Made by a program: the position numbers and the translations under genes. From assembly GCA_963814875.1 (NCBI GenBank), contig CAWFFJ010000027.1:123681-187680 (forward strand): 64,000 nucleotides of DNA. Direction: 5' to 3'. A model generated the notes under the pieces. It was not told the DNA's origin. It was given only the letters and a program-made list of their open reading frames with translations, and searched no databases. How positions within the stretch are numbered: position 1 is the stretch's first letter; each line of letters opens with the position of its first letter. Below, one piece after another: positions 1-8,540 of this stretch. The DNA is from CAVSIS01 sp963814875. GTDB lineage: Bacteria > Acidobacteriota > Thermoanaerobaculia > Thermoanaerobaculales > Sulfomarinibacteraceae.

Positions 1-726
1 CTGACCCTGGCGCAGAAGTGCGGCAGACAGATCGACCGGGACGTCGGTGGAGTTCGAGAACCACCCCGCAGTCGACCAGGAGGTTCCGCCTTGCCCTTGC
101 GCCGAGGCTGCGGCGGGGACGAACAACTCCTGGACCGTCTCGAGGCCCGCCTCGCCGAAGTACGCGTCGTCGAAGATTGCGACCCCGGGGTTGGTCTCGT
201 CTTGGAGCGACGGCGTTCCCACCACCAGCCAAACCCGGGCCTGTGCTGCACCGGCCGGTGCGGTGAGCTCGTGAGTGAGCCGCAGCCACGTGTCGGTCGT
301 CTGGCTGGCCCGGATGACGTTGTCGCTGCTCAGTTCGGTGAAGTCGGCGGCCAACCACTGGACGTACATGCCGGCCAGGTTGGCCGGATTGTCCGCCGAA
401 GGCACGAGCATGCTGGTCGCGACGTCGTAGGTCACACCCGGTTGAACGTCGACCGTCTGGTGGCCGCCGTCGTACGAACTGCTCCAGTGCGAGAATCGGA
501 CCTCGAGCGCGCCGGGCCCGGAGCCGCCGTCGAGGGTGCTGCCGAGATCGCCGCGGTCGCGCAGCTCGATCCGTGAGTCGTTCGGCTGCCAGCCGTCGTG
601 GCCGCTGTCGAAGGCAGGGTTGGTGAGCAGGTTCTGAGCGGAAACCGGAAGTGCGGAAAGGCCGAGAAGAGCGACGGCGAGGGCCGACGCTCGGGAGAAG
701 CGGCGCGTGGTGGCTCGGTCGGACAT
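1..726 (-). CDS. Secreted protein with carbohydrate-binding-like domain, 5' part only
   Basis: The first 242 codons of a gene that runs off the left edge. The ATG ends at 726 with GGGAGG about nine bases upstream. Residues 1-30 form a signal peptide: basic start, then LAVALLGLSALPVSA. Residues about 31-195 open with LLTNPAFDSGHDGWQ and look like the beta-sandwich fold of CBM4/9-type domains, often found in exported proteins. From about residue 200 (FVPAAASAQGQGGTSW) a second module begins. It resembles the duplicated C-terminal module of the large secreted protein at 24564-28052. The substrate is unknown and no catalytic motif is visible in the part present. It is probably an extracellular or surface protein. 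Confidence 0.75.
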   Translation of the reverse strand, partial: MSDRATTRRFSRASALAVALLGLSALPVSAQNLLTNPAFDSGHDGWQPNDSRIELRDRGDLGSTLDGGSGPGALEVRFSHWSSSYDGGHQTVDVQPGVTYDVATSMLVPSADNPANLAGMYVQWLAADFTELSSDNVIRASQTTDTWLRLTHELTAPAGAAQARVWLVVGTPSLQDETNPGVAIFDDAYFGEAGLETVQELFVPAAASAQGQGGTSWSTAGWFSNSTDVPVDLSAALLRQGQ

Positions 727-902
727 CAACGAGGACCTCCCATGTCGCTGGATTGCTCCATTCTGAAGTTGAACCAGCGTCTCATGATTTTCGAGAACAC
801 CGCAGCGCAGTCGAGTCATTCCGGCCTGCGCGGGTCGACTGACTGGGGTGCGCTCGGCCCCTGTCCTCACGTGTGAAACCCTGCGATAGCTTTGCGACGA
901 CC

Positions 903-927
903 TAGTGTCTTCGTGTCTTGGTGGTTC
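903..927 (-). repeat. Copy of the ACCAAGACACGAAGACAC dispersed repeat
   Basis: Read on the minus strand it gives GAACCACCAAGACACGAAGA followed by CACTA. Related copies lie at 2614-2630 and 31209-31233 on the plus strand and at 31476-31492 on the minus strand. This copy and the one at 2614 flank the hydrolase gene in opposite orientation. Confidence 0.6.
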
Positions 928-934
928 GCTCTGC

Positions 935-2461
935 CTAGTTAGCCCCCAGCGGCGGGCCCGGGTCGTCCTTCGAGAAGTCGCGGTCGGAGCGCTCCGAGTT
1001 CCGGTCCATCCGGAACACGCCTTCTCGGACCACCCGGCGCATCACGATGTCGACCAGCGTGGTCTGGTTGAGCGTGACGACGCTTTCGAGGGTCGCCTCG
1101 CGGGCGACGAGCCCGGCCTCGAGGAAGTGGACGAAGCCCTCCGCGGCGTGCGGCTCGAGCGTGAGGCCGAGGGCGGGCGTCCCGGGGAGCGCCGGCCGGA
1201 TCACGCGATCCGGTTGGTCGGGATGTCGGACCTCGGGCGATCCCCGCATGACGTCGGCATCGAGGTAGTAGGTCAGCGTGCCCGGGTGGCGGTGGTTGCG
1301 CTGGCGGTCGCCGAAGAAACCCTTCGGCAGCAGATCGGGGCTCGCCGCTCGACCGGGATCGGTCGGTGAGGTGGCGGTGAGCTTGAGGTCGAAGCTGCCG
1401 ATCTGCTGGCCGGTGTCGTCGAGCACGCGAAAGACGACCATGGCGTAGCGGTCGGTGATGGTGACGGTGTCATGGAGCACCACGCGGTCGTGGACCCTGG
1501 CCCGCTCCGCTTCCTGGACATCGTGGTTCTCACCGGAGAAACGCTCGCGCAGGGCGTGGTACTCCGCTGGGTTCGAGACTTCGAGGCAGGCGAGCACCGC
1601 GTCGACCGTGGGATGCGGCCGGCTGTCGTTCATCACGCTGCGCAGGATGCCGATGTCGCGCCCGGAGTGGGATCGGCCCGGGACGATCTTGAACGCGGTC
1701 GGCGGCGCGATTTCGATCTGGGTGGCGGTGAGCTTGGGCGCGCTCGGCTCGCCGTTCACCACGCACACCGCCTCCTGCTCGAGGCGGACGTACGCCGCGT
1801 TGAGGTTGGCGGCGGCGACGCGCACGACGCCGTCCGAGCCGGGCTCGCCGGTGTAGGAGTTGAGATGGTCGTAGAGCTTGGCGTCGATCGTCTGCCCGGT
1901 GAGAACACAAGGGTAGACGCCGGTGCGCTCGACGACGTCGTCCGTCGTTTCGATCCAGGCGCGGTTGAGGGCGAAGGACTCCGGGCTGCCGAGCTCGAGC
2001 CAGTCGAGCACGCCGGAGCCGGGCTCGACGCCGTTGAACCACGCCTTGATCCGCCCGAGGCGGGCCTTGCCGAGCTGGGCCAACGCAGACCCGAAGTTGG
2101 CCGGCGCCAGCATCACGAGGTGGCTCATCGGGCACGGCGGAGCACCCGGACGTGCGAGGTAGTACCGGTGCCACCAGTCGCGGACCACCGGTCCGCCGGT
2201 GGAGTGGGTGATGCAGGCGAAGCGTTCGCCGCGCGCGGCGAGATCGCCGAGCTCGCGCTCGACGGCGGCGGCAAAACGCCGCGAGATATCGGGCAGGCGG
2301 ACCTCGTCGCGGAAGCTGACGTAGCGCGAGAGCCACAGGTTGCGGGCGTCGAGAGTGACGCCGCGTGCGGCGGCCTCGCGGATCAGGCGTTCGGGCAGGC
2401 GGCCGTAGGTGTCGGTGTTCTGGACGCTCCAACCGTGGACGAAGACGACGGTCCGGTTCAT
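935..2461 (-). CDS. Alpha/beta-hydrolase, lipase/esterase-like, with C-terminal beta-rich extension
   Basis: A 508-residue protein. An in-frame extension upstream runs through repeat DNA, so the start is placed at ATG 2461, preceded by GGGGGAGG. Residues 4-11 (TVVFVHGW) form the oxyanion-hole strand of lipases. Residues 84-90 (ITHSTGG) form the nucleophile elbow with Ser87, where the usual first Gly is Thr. RSHSGRD, near residue 270, may supply the catalytic His. No signal peptide is seen, so it is probably cytoplasmic. The last 200 residues are not typical lipase sequence and look beta-rich. The natural substrate cannot be told; a triacylglycerol or phospholipid esterase is a family-level guess. 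Confidence 0.75.
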   Translation of the reverse strand: MNRTVVFVHGWSVQNTDTYGRLPERLIREAAARGVTLDARNLWLSRYVSFRDEVRLPDISRRFAAAVERELGDLAARGERFACITHSTGGPVVRDWWHRYYLARPGAPPCPMSHLVMLAPANFGSALAQLGKARLGRIKAWFNGVEPGSGVLDWLELGSPESFALNRAWIETTDDVVERTGVYPCVLTGQTIDAKLYDHLNSYTGEPGSDGVVRVAAANLNAAYVRLEQEAVCVVNGEPSAPKLTATQIEIAPPTAFKIVPGRSHSGRDIGILRSVMNDSRPHPTVDAVLACLEVSNPAEYHALRERFSGENHDVQEAERARVHDRVVLHDTVTITDRYAMVVFRVLDDTGQQIGSFDLKLTATSPTDPGRAASPDLLPKGFFGDRQRNHRHPGTLTYYLDADVMRGSPEVRHPDQPDRVIRPALPGTPALGLTLEPHAAEGFVHFLEAGLVAREATLESVVTLNQTTLVDIVMRRVVREGVFRMDRNSERSDRDFSKDDPGPPLGAN

Positions 2462-2835
2462 GGCGGGCCTCCCCCAGGCGACACTCTTCCTGTCTTGGTT
2501 TCCTCGTATTGTCAAGCGAGCATAACACGCCAGGCACCGCCTCGATTCGCCCCGAGGCGGTTCGTGTGGTCCCGCTGCGGAGCACGGAGCGGCAGTGCGC
2601 GGGAGGCGGAGATTGAACCACCAAGACACTGGGTTCGTGCCATTTCCTTCGTAGGGGCGCAGCTTGACTGCGCCCGGGCGATGGACGAAATCGGGCGGAG
2701 ACAAGCTCCGCCCCTACGAGTGCATCACGGGCGGGACCCGGCGTCTCGGGCTGCGCCTCAAGTGCGTTTTCGACAGGAATCACTCCTGTCAGGCTACGAT
2801 GGTAGGGCGAGATCGGCTGAGAAGAGCGAGGGCAG
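2462..2835. repeat. Spacer holding an inverted pair of GGGGCGCAGCTTG palindromic repeats
   Basis: No gene is supported here. At 2614-2630 lies a copy of the CCAAGACAC repeat. At 2650-2677 (GTAGGGGCGCAGCTTGACTG then CGCCC) and 2693-2719 (GGGCGGAGACAAGCTCCGCC then CCTACGA) lie two stem-loop units in opposite orientation. Three further units sit at 20100-20277. They are REP-like elements; function unknown. Confidence 0.65.
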
Positions 2836-4123
2836 ATGGCGCATCACACCGCCAGGGCGGGCTATCAGGCGCTGGTCGAGCGGCTCAACCGCTTTCCGCA
2901 GGGTGCACCGTCGTCCGAGCTCCTGTTCCGGATCCTCGGGATGCTGTTCTCGGCGCGCGAGGCGGAGCTCGTCGCCCGCCTGCCGATCCGCCCGTTCACC
3001 GTCGAGCAGGCCGCGAGGGTGTGGAAGATGCCGCTCGACGCCGCGCGACGGGTGCTCGACGAGCTCGCCTCGCGGGCGGTGCTACTCGACGTCGAGGGCG
3101 ACGACGGGACGACCTACGTGCTGCCACCGCCGATGGCGGGGTTCTTCGAGTTCTCGATGATGCGCGTGCGCCCCGACCTCGACCAGAAGGTGCTCGCCGA
3201 GCTCTTCTACCAGTACCTCAATGTCGAGGAGGACTTCATCCGCAACCTGTTCACCGAGGGCGAGACCCAGCTCGGACGGGTGTTCGTGTCCGAGCCGTCG
3301 CTGCCGCCGGACGGGGCGCTCGAGGTCCTCGACGCCGAGCGCGCCAGTTGCGTGGTTGAAACCGCGACCCACATCGGCGTCGGCATGTGTTACTGCCGTC
3401 ACAAGATGCAGCACCTGGGGCAGGCCTGCGACGCGCCGATGGACATCTGTATGACCTTCAACACCACGGCCGCGTCGCTGGTGCGGCACGGACACGCCCG
3501 GGCGGTCGACGCGACCGAGTGCCTCGACCTGCTCCAGCAGGCACGCGAGCGCGGCCTGGTCCAGTTCGGCGAGAATGTGCAGCGGCAGGTGAACTTCATC
3601 TGCAACTGCTGCGGTTGCTGTTGCGAGGCGATGATCGCTGCCCGCCGCTTCGGCCACCTCCATCCGGTCCACACCACCAACTGGCTGCCGCTGGTCGACC
3701 ACGTGGAGTGCACCGGGTGCGGGAAGTGCGTCGCGGCCTGTCCGGTCGAGGCGATGGTCCTGGTCTCGGCCAACGACCCGGCACACCCGAAGCGTCAGCC
3801 GGGCCAAGCTCTCAACCGAGCTGTGCCTCGGCTGCGGGGTGTGCGTCCCCGCCTGCCGGCACGGGAACCTCGCGCTCACGCTCCGCGCGGAGCGCGTCAT
3901 CACCCCGATCGACTCCGTACACCGCACGGTGCAGATGGCGGTCGAACGCGGGACGCTCCAGCACCTGATCTTCGACAGTCACGCGTTGACGAGCCATCGC
4001 GCGATGGCCGCCGTGCTCGGTGCGATCCTCCGGCTGCCGCCGGTGAAGCGCTCGATGGCGACCGGGCAGCTCGGCTCGCGATACCTCGAGGCCCTCATCG
4101 AGCGGGCGGAGCGAAAGGCGTAA
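2836..4123 (+). CDS. 4Fe-4S dicluster protein with N-terminal winged-helix-like region (frameshifted)
   Basis: About 429 residues once one frameshift is bridged. The N-terminal 110 residues are helical with a winged-helix-like stretch (VEQAARVWKMPLDAARRVLD). A Cys-rich middle follows: CYCRHKMQH and CNCCGCCC. Then come two ferredoxin motifs, CTGCGKCVAACPV and, in the next frame, CLGCGVCVPACRH. The frame changes between about 3785 and 3830, just before the second cluster motif. Downstream the other frame continues cleanly to TAA at 4121-4123. The protein may pass electrons or sense redox state. No partner oxidoreductase gene lies next to it. Both halves look conserved, so a sequence error or a recent indel are both possible. 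Confidence 0.7.
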
Positions 4124-4140
4124 GAACCTCGCCAGGGGTG

Positions 4141-4603
4141 TCAGAGGATGAAGAGCTCGACGTCGGCGCCCGCTACGGCCAAGAAGAACGAGTAGTTCAG
4201 CGCGAGGTCGGTGGAGTGGACGCTGTCGGTGTGGAAGGCGTCGCGGGGGGTGTAGTAGTAAGCCACCGTCGCCGGCCGGTTGTAGTAGCCCGGGTTGGTC
4301 ACATACAGGTAGGACCGGACCGCGCCGAGGGCGCCGTACGGTGTGCCTGAGGAGAAGCTCTCGAGCCAGCTCACGCTGAGGTTGTGGCGCGAGGTGGAGA
4401 CGACGTCCCAGATCGCCCACGCGCGCGGCTTGTGGCGCTGGTCGATGGCGAGGTCGCCGTTCGGGTTGGACCAGCTGACGTTAAGGTACTCGGGGTAGTA
4501 GCTCGGGTTGTTGGTGCTGGTCACCGGGCCGGAGCCTACGGTCTCGCCGTCGAAGTTGCCGTAGGCGTGTGACCAAGTGTAGTTGCCGCCGAGTTTGAAG
4601 CGG
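4141..4603 (-). pseudogene. C-terminal remnant of an Oar-like TonB-dependent receptor
   Basis: An open frame without its own start, abutting the stop codon of the acyl-CoA synthetase gene. It encodes text typical of outer-membrane beta-barrel receptors of the CarboxypepD_reg/Oar type: RFKLGGNYTWSHAYGNFDG, SNPNGDLAIDQRHKPRAWAI and DLALNYSFFL. Family members exceed 900 residues and usually continue past the ELFI strand. Here only about 150 residues remain and a stop follows ELFIL directly. Neither the plug nor most of the barrel is present. It is most likely a leftover of deletion or rearrangement. Confidence 0.65.
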
Positions 4604-6388
4604 TCACGGGGAGCTGGTGTACATCTCCTCGATCAGCTCGGCGTACTGCTGGGTGACCAGGGCTCGACGGACCTTGAGGGTCGGCGTCAGCTCGCCGCCG
4701 TCGATGCTCAGCGTCGCTGGCAGCACCCGGAACTGCTTGACCTGCTCGAAGCGCGCGAGATCCCGGTTGGCGGCCTCGACCGCCGTGGCGAAGAGTGAGG
4801 TCACCTCCGGCCGCCTGACCAGCTCGGCGAGATCGAGGTGTCCGAGCCCGTGCTCCGCCGCCCACGCGGTGACGGCCTCTGGGCTCGGCGACAGCAGTGC
4901 GACCACGAACGGGCGCCGGTCGCCGATCAGCACCGCGGCGTCCACGAACGGCGACTGCTTGAGCAGGTTCTCGATCGGTTGCGGAGCGACGTTCTTGCCG
5001 CCGGCGGTGACGATGAGGTCCTTCTTGCGGTCGGTGATGTAGACGAAGCCGTCCTCGTCGATGCGCGCCACGTCGCCGGTCGAGAAGAAGCCGTCGTCGT
5101 CGAAGGCCTCGGCGGTGCGCTCGGGCTTGTTCCAGTAGCCGCGGGTGATGCTCGGCCCGCGGGCGAGCAGCTCACCGTCCTCGGCCACCTTGAGCTCGCA
5201 GCTCGGCAGGGCGCGGCCGACCGCGCCCAGCCTGCAGGCGCCGGGCTGGTAGCCGCTGAGGGTGAGCACCGGAGAGGTCTCGGTCAGACCGTAGGCCTCC
5301 TGGATCGGGATGCCGATCGCGAAGAAGAACTCCATCACGTGCAGCGGCATCGGCGCGCCGCCGCAGAAGGTCCCCCGCAGGCGGCCCCCGAGCGCCCCGC
5401 GGACCTTGGCGAGCACGAGGCGGTCGGCAAGGGAATGGCGGGCGCGCAGACCGAGGGGAGGACGGGTCCCGACGAGCCGGTGCCGGGCCGTCTCGAGACC
5501 CACCCGCAGTGCCCAGTGGAAGATCGCGCGGCGCCGCGCTGGCGCCGCCGCGACCTTCTGCATGACGCCGTCGTGGACCTTTTCAAGCACTCTCGGGACG
5601 CTCGCGAAGATGGTCGGACGCACGGTCGGGATCAGCTCGGCGACGTGGTGCACGGAGCAGTACGCCCGGTTGACCGAACGCGCCATGTAGCCGTAGCCCG
5701 CGATGCGCTCGATCATGTGGCACAGGGGCAGAAACTCGAGGGCGAGGTCTCCCTGGGCGCCGACGTCGACCCGCTCGAGGATCTCGCGCACGTTGGTGAC
5801 GATGTTGCGGTGCGTGAGCATGACCCCTTTCGGCTCGCCGGTGGTTCCAGAGGTGTAGACGATCGTGGCGAGGTCGTCCGGCTCGACCGCCGCGGCCTGC
5901 TCCCAGTACCACGCTTGGGCTCCGTCCGGAGCGGCCGCGGTGAGCTCGTCGAGGGCGCGGACACCGGGAGGTGGTCCACCTTCGATCTGGATCAGGTGAC
6001 GCAGGCCGGGGCACTCGCGCCCGGCCTCGGCGAGGCGACTCATCAGCTCCGGTCCCTCGGCGATTCCAGCCACTGCGCCGGAGTCTGCGGCCTGGTAGGC
6101 GATTTGGGCTGGGGTGAGCGTCGTGTAGAGCGGGACGTTGGTCGCTCCCAGCGCGAGCAGGGCGAGGTCGACCATGTGCCACTCGGGCCGGTTGTCGCTG
6201 ACGACCAGGACCCGGTCGCCCCGCTTGACGCCGAGCTCTGCCATTCCGTGTGCCAACCCAACGGTGCGAGCGAGGAACGCCCCGGTGCTGATGGTGCGGG
6301 CATGGCCGGGACGATGGTGGACGGTGTGGTCGTCGCGAGGGGTGGCGATGTCGGCGCGGAACAGGTCGAGAATGGTGCGGGGTTTCAT
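4604..6388 (-). CDS. Long-chain fatty-acid--CoA ligase (AMP-forming)
   Basis: A 594-residue member of the ANL superfamily, close in layout to FadD15-type synthetases. It activates fatty acids to acyl-CoA with ATP. The start is ATG 6388 with GGAGGAG upstream; an earlier in-frame ATG has no such site. Motifs in order: YTSGTTGEPKG (P-loop), YGLTETSPV (adenylate binding), STGDVARIDEDGFVYITDRKKD (hinge, given in two overlapping pieces: STGDVARIDEDG and YITDRKKD), and a C-terminal domain with the GGKNVAPQPIEN core carrying the expected Lys region. It is probably cytoplasmic or membrane-peripheral. The neighbour downstream is only a receptor remnant, so no operon is evident. Confidence 0.9.
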   Translation of the reverse strand: MKPRTILDLFRADIATPRDDHTVHHRPGHARTISTGAFLARTVGLAHGMAELGVKRGDRVLVVSDNRPEWHMVDLALLALGATNVPLYTTLTPAQIAYQAADSGAVAGIAEGPELMSRLAEAGRECPGLRHLIQIEGGPPPGVRALDELTAAAPDGAQAWYWEQAAAVEPDDLATIVYTSGTTGEPKGVMLTHRNIVTNVREILERVDVGAQGDLALEFLPLCHMIERIAGYGYMARSVNRAYCSVHHVAELIPTVRPTIFASVPRVLEKVHDGVMQKVAAAPARRRAIFHWALRVGLETARHRLVGTRPPLGLRARHSLADRLVLAKVRGALGGRLRGTFCGGAPMPLHVMEFFFAIGIPIQEAYGLTETSPVLTLSGYQPGACRLGAVGRALPSCELKVAEDGELLARGPSITRGYWNKPERTAEAFDDDGFFSTGDVARIDEDGFVYITDRKKDLIVTAGGKNVAPQPIENLLKQSPFVDAAVLIGDRRPFVVALLSPSPEAVTAWAAEHGLGHLDLAELVRRPEVTSLFATAVEAANRDLARFEQVKQFRVLPATLSIDGGELTPTLKVRRALVTQQYAELIEEMYTSSP

Positions 6389-6651
6389 GGCTCCTCCGTT
6401 CGGCGTCCGGACGGTGAGATCAGCGACGGCCGCAAGCGGCACGGTTCGTCGGTCGTCATTCGGTTGTTCTGAGCTGCTCTGCGAACCAATCTACGGTTCC
6501 GAGACCCGTGCGGCAACACGGGCCGTGCCGTTGGAGGGTCGGCTGGTGGCGGATCTCGACCGAGGCCGCCACCAGGCGAGAGAGCGATGCAACAGGCTCG
6601 GACGCGAATCCGTATCAGGACCATGCCACAATACGAGCGGGGAGTACCACC

Positions 6652-8169
6652 GTGAACAAGCGGGCGAGCTGTGCGGTCGTGATGTTGGTCGGGCTGCTGG
6701 CCCTCGGGGCGTCGCGTCCGGTCGCGATGCGGGTCGAGGTCGCGCCGCTCAGGGTCGAGGGTCAGGGCACGGCGGTCGAGATCGTCGTCCAGGTCGCTCC
6801 CGAGGATCGGGCGCGGATCGGAGGGACGGCGTGGCTGCAGGGCGAGCTGACCCGCAGCGGCAAGCCGGTCGTGCGCCTGGCTCGCGGCGTTGATCTCGAC
6901 GCCCAGGGCAGGGTGGGGCTCGAGATGGTCCTGGAGCCGGGGCGCTACGAGCTGCGGATCGAGCTCCAGGCCGGCCAGGGCGGAAGCTCGGGTTTCTGGC
7001 AGGGCCCGGTTGTTGTGCCCCGGCTGGAGCCGGGCAAGGCTCCGCCGCCACCGGCGGCCGCCGCCCCGGCTGCCGAAGCGACACCCGAGCCCGCGGCCGC
7101 GCCCCGGGAACCGCCAGTGCAGCAAGCCGAGCCGAGCGCCGCGAGCGAGGCGCCGGTCGCGGCGGCCGCCGGCGCGACCGCCGCTGCGCAGCCCAGCCCA
7201 GCGGCGACCGCAGCCGTCCAGAAGCAGCCGGAGGTCCAGCCTGAACCGACCGCCGGAAGCGAGCTGCCTGGTGTCGCTGCCGCCGCGGCACCGGTACCGA
7301 TGCCGACCATCACGCCGGCGGCCGTCCCGCTGCCTGCTCCGACCCATCCTCGGACCGGCCCGCCTCGAGATCTTGAGCAGTGGGGCGCTGACGCGCCCGC
7401 ACTCGTTGACCTCACCGTCTGGGTTGACGACCGCGGCCGCCCGGTGAGCGGTCTCGATCGTGGCGTGTTCCGGGTCGAGCTCGACGGCGATCAGGTCGCC
7501 ATCGAGGACTTCGGCGACGCCAGCCGTGCACCGCTCTACCTCGCAGTCGTGGCACACGTCGCCCCGGACACTCTGAAGAGCCTGCCGGGCCTCGAGGCCC
7601 TCGTGGGTCGGTTGGCGATCCAGGCTTCGGGCGATCGCGGCAGCACGCTGGTCGCCGCGGACGCGGGATCGGCTTCCGCGCCGACCTGGGGTGCGAGCCC
7701 GGACCGGGCTGCGGCCCTGCTGCGCTCCGGCGCGGGGGCGGGCCAAACCGAGCTCGCAGGCATGGTCGCGACGGCCCTGGACGGCCTCGCCGAGCGCCGC
7801 GGGCGACGCGTGCTGGTGGTCGTGACCGACGGCGGTGACGGCTCCGGGCGGTCCGCCTGGAGGGCTGCGATCGACCGCGCCGAAAGTGCCGGTGTCCCGG
7901 TCCTCGTGGTCGGGGTCGAGGGCGGGCGGCTCGAGTCCGCCACTCGCAAGGGCCTCGAGCGTGTCGTCGACGCCTCGGGCGGTGCGGCCTACTTCCCTCG
8001 TCTGAGCGACTCCGGCCTGCTCGAGCTGGTGGCGGACCTCTATGCCGACACCGTCGCCGCAACCTACGACCTGCGCCTCGCGCGACCCGCATCGGGAGAC
8101 GCCGCCAAGGTGAAGGTCGAGGTTCTCGGGGGCCGGACTGAGGCGCGCCACTCGCGACGGCTGCGCTAG
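6652..8169 (+). CDS. Secreted VWA-domain protein of the acidobacterial VWFA-related type
   Basis: A 505-residue protein. The start is taken as GTG 6652, with GGGGAG upstream and a signal peptide directly after it (CAVVMLVGLLALGASRPVA). Residues about 30-125 are beta-rich. Residues 130-240 are an Ala/Pro/Glu linker of very low complexity. From 250 to the end lies a von Willebrand A-like fold: VDLTVWVDDRGRPVSGLDRG, then RVLVVVTDGGDGSG, whose DGGDGSG is a loose match to the MIDAS region. It probably acts outside the cytoplasm in protein binding. Its stop codon TAG (8167-8169) is also the first three bases of the long palindrome that follows, so the native C-terminus may have been altered. Confidence 0.75.
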   Translation: MNKRASCAVVMLVGLLALGASRPVAMRVEVAPLRVEGQGTAVEIVVQVAPEDRARIGGTAWLQGELTRSGKPVVRLARGVDLDAQGRVGLEMVLEPGRYELRIELQAGQGGSSGFWQGPVVVPRLEPGKAPPPPAAAAPAAEATPEPAAAPREPPVQQAEPSAASEAPVAAAAGATAAAQPSPAATAAVQKQPEVQPEPTAGSELPGVAAAAAPVPMPTITPAAVPLPAPTHPRTGPPRDLEQWGADAPALVDLTVWVDDRGRPVSGLDRGVFRVELDGDQVAIEDFGDASRAPLYLAVVAHVAPDTLKSLPGLEALVGRLAIQASGDRGSTLVAADAGSASAPTWGASPDRAAALLRSGAGAGQTELAGMVATALDGLAERRGRRVLVVVTDGGDGSGRSAWRAAIDRAESAGVPVLVVGVEGGRLESATRKGLERVVDASGGAAYFPRLSDSGLLELVADLYADTVAATYDLRLARPASGDAAKVKVEVLGGRTEARHSRRLR

Positions 8170-8332
8170 GAGTATGTAGCCCATAGCGTACACGGCGTCT
8201 TTCGGGCGGCGTGAAGCCCTGTTTTCGTTGCATCCTCGGCCCGTACTCGGAGTACTGCTCCTCGAATGCGCCTCAACAGGCCCTTCACGGCGCTCCGAAA
8301 TCCACCATCCATCTATGAGCTACACACTCCTA
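8167..8332. repeat. 166-bp imperfect palindrome, MITE-like
   Basis: The ends are TAGGAGTATGTAGCCCATAG (8167-8186) and, read from the other side, TAGGAGTGTGTAGCTCATAG (8313-8332). Pairing continues inward: GGCGTGAAGCCCTGTT pairs with CGCCGTGAAGGGCCTGTT read on the opposite strand, and the centre holds GTACTCGGAGTAC. The element begins and ends with TA. This fits a small non-autonomous element or a long RNA hairpin. It supplies the stop codon of the VWA gene. The spacer from 8333 to 8540 shows nothing further that I recognise. Confidence 0.7.
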
Positions 8333-8540
8333 GAACCGCCCTCCGCATGGCCTGTTGGGGGTAGCGAGGGCGGTCGCGCGACAGAAACGACTCGGCGGCT
8401 CACGAACTCCCGGAGACGATTTACGATGGATGGGTAGGAAGTCCCGTTCAGCTCCAGCTCTGGCCCTGCACCACGAAATAGATGCTCGTCGGGTCGTTCG
8501 TGAGGTTTGGGTGGCTCCTGGACAGTGGCGGGCTTCGGGG

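Noticed and set aside
1472..3160. A 562-codon plus-strand frame across the hydrolase gene and its spacer
   Set aside because: It runs antisense through a motif-bearing hydrolase and then through repeat DNA. No start signal or domain supports it.
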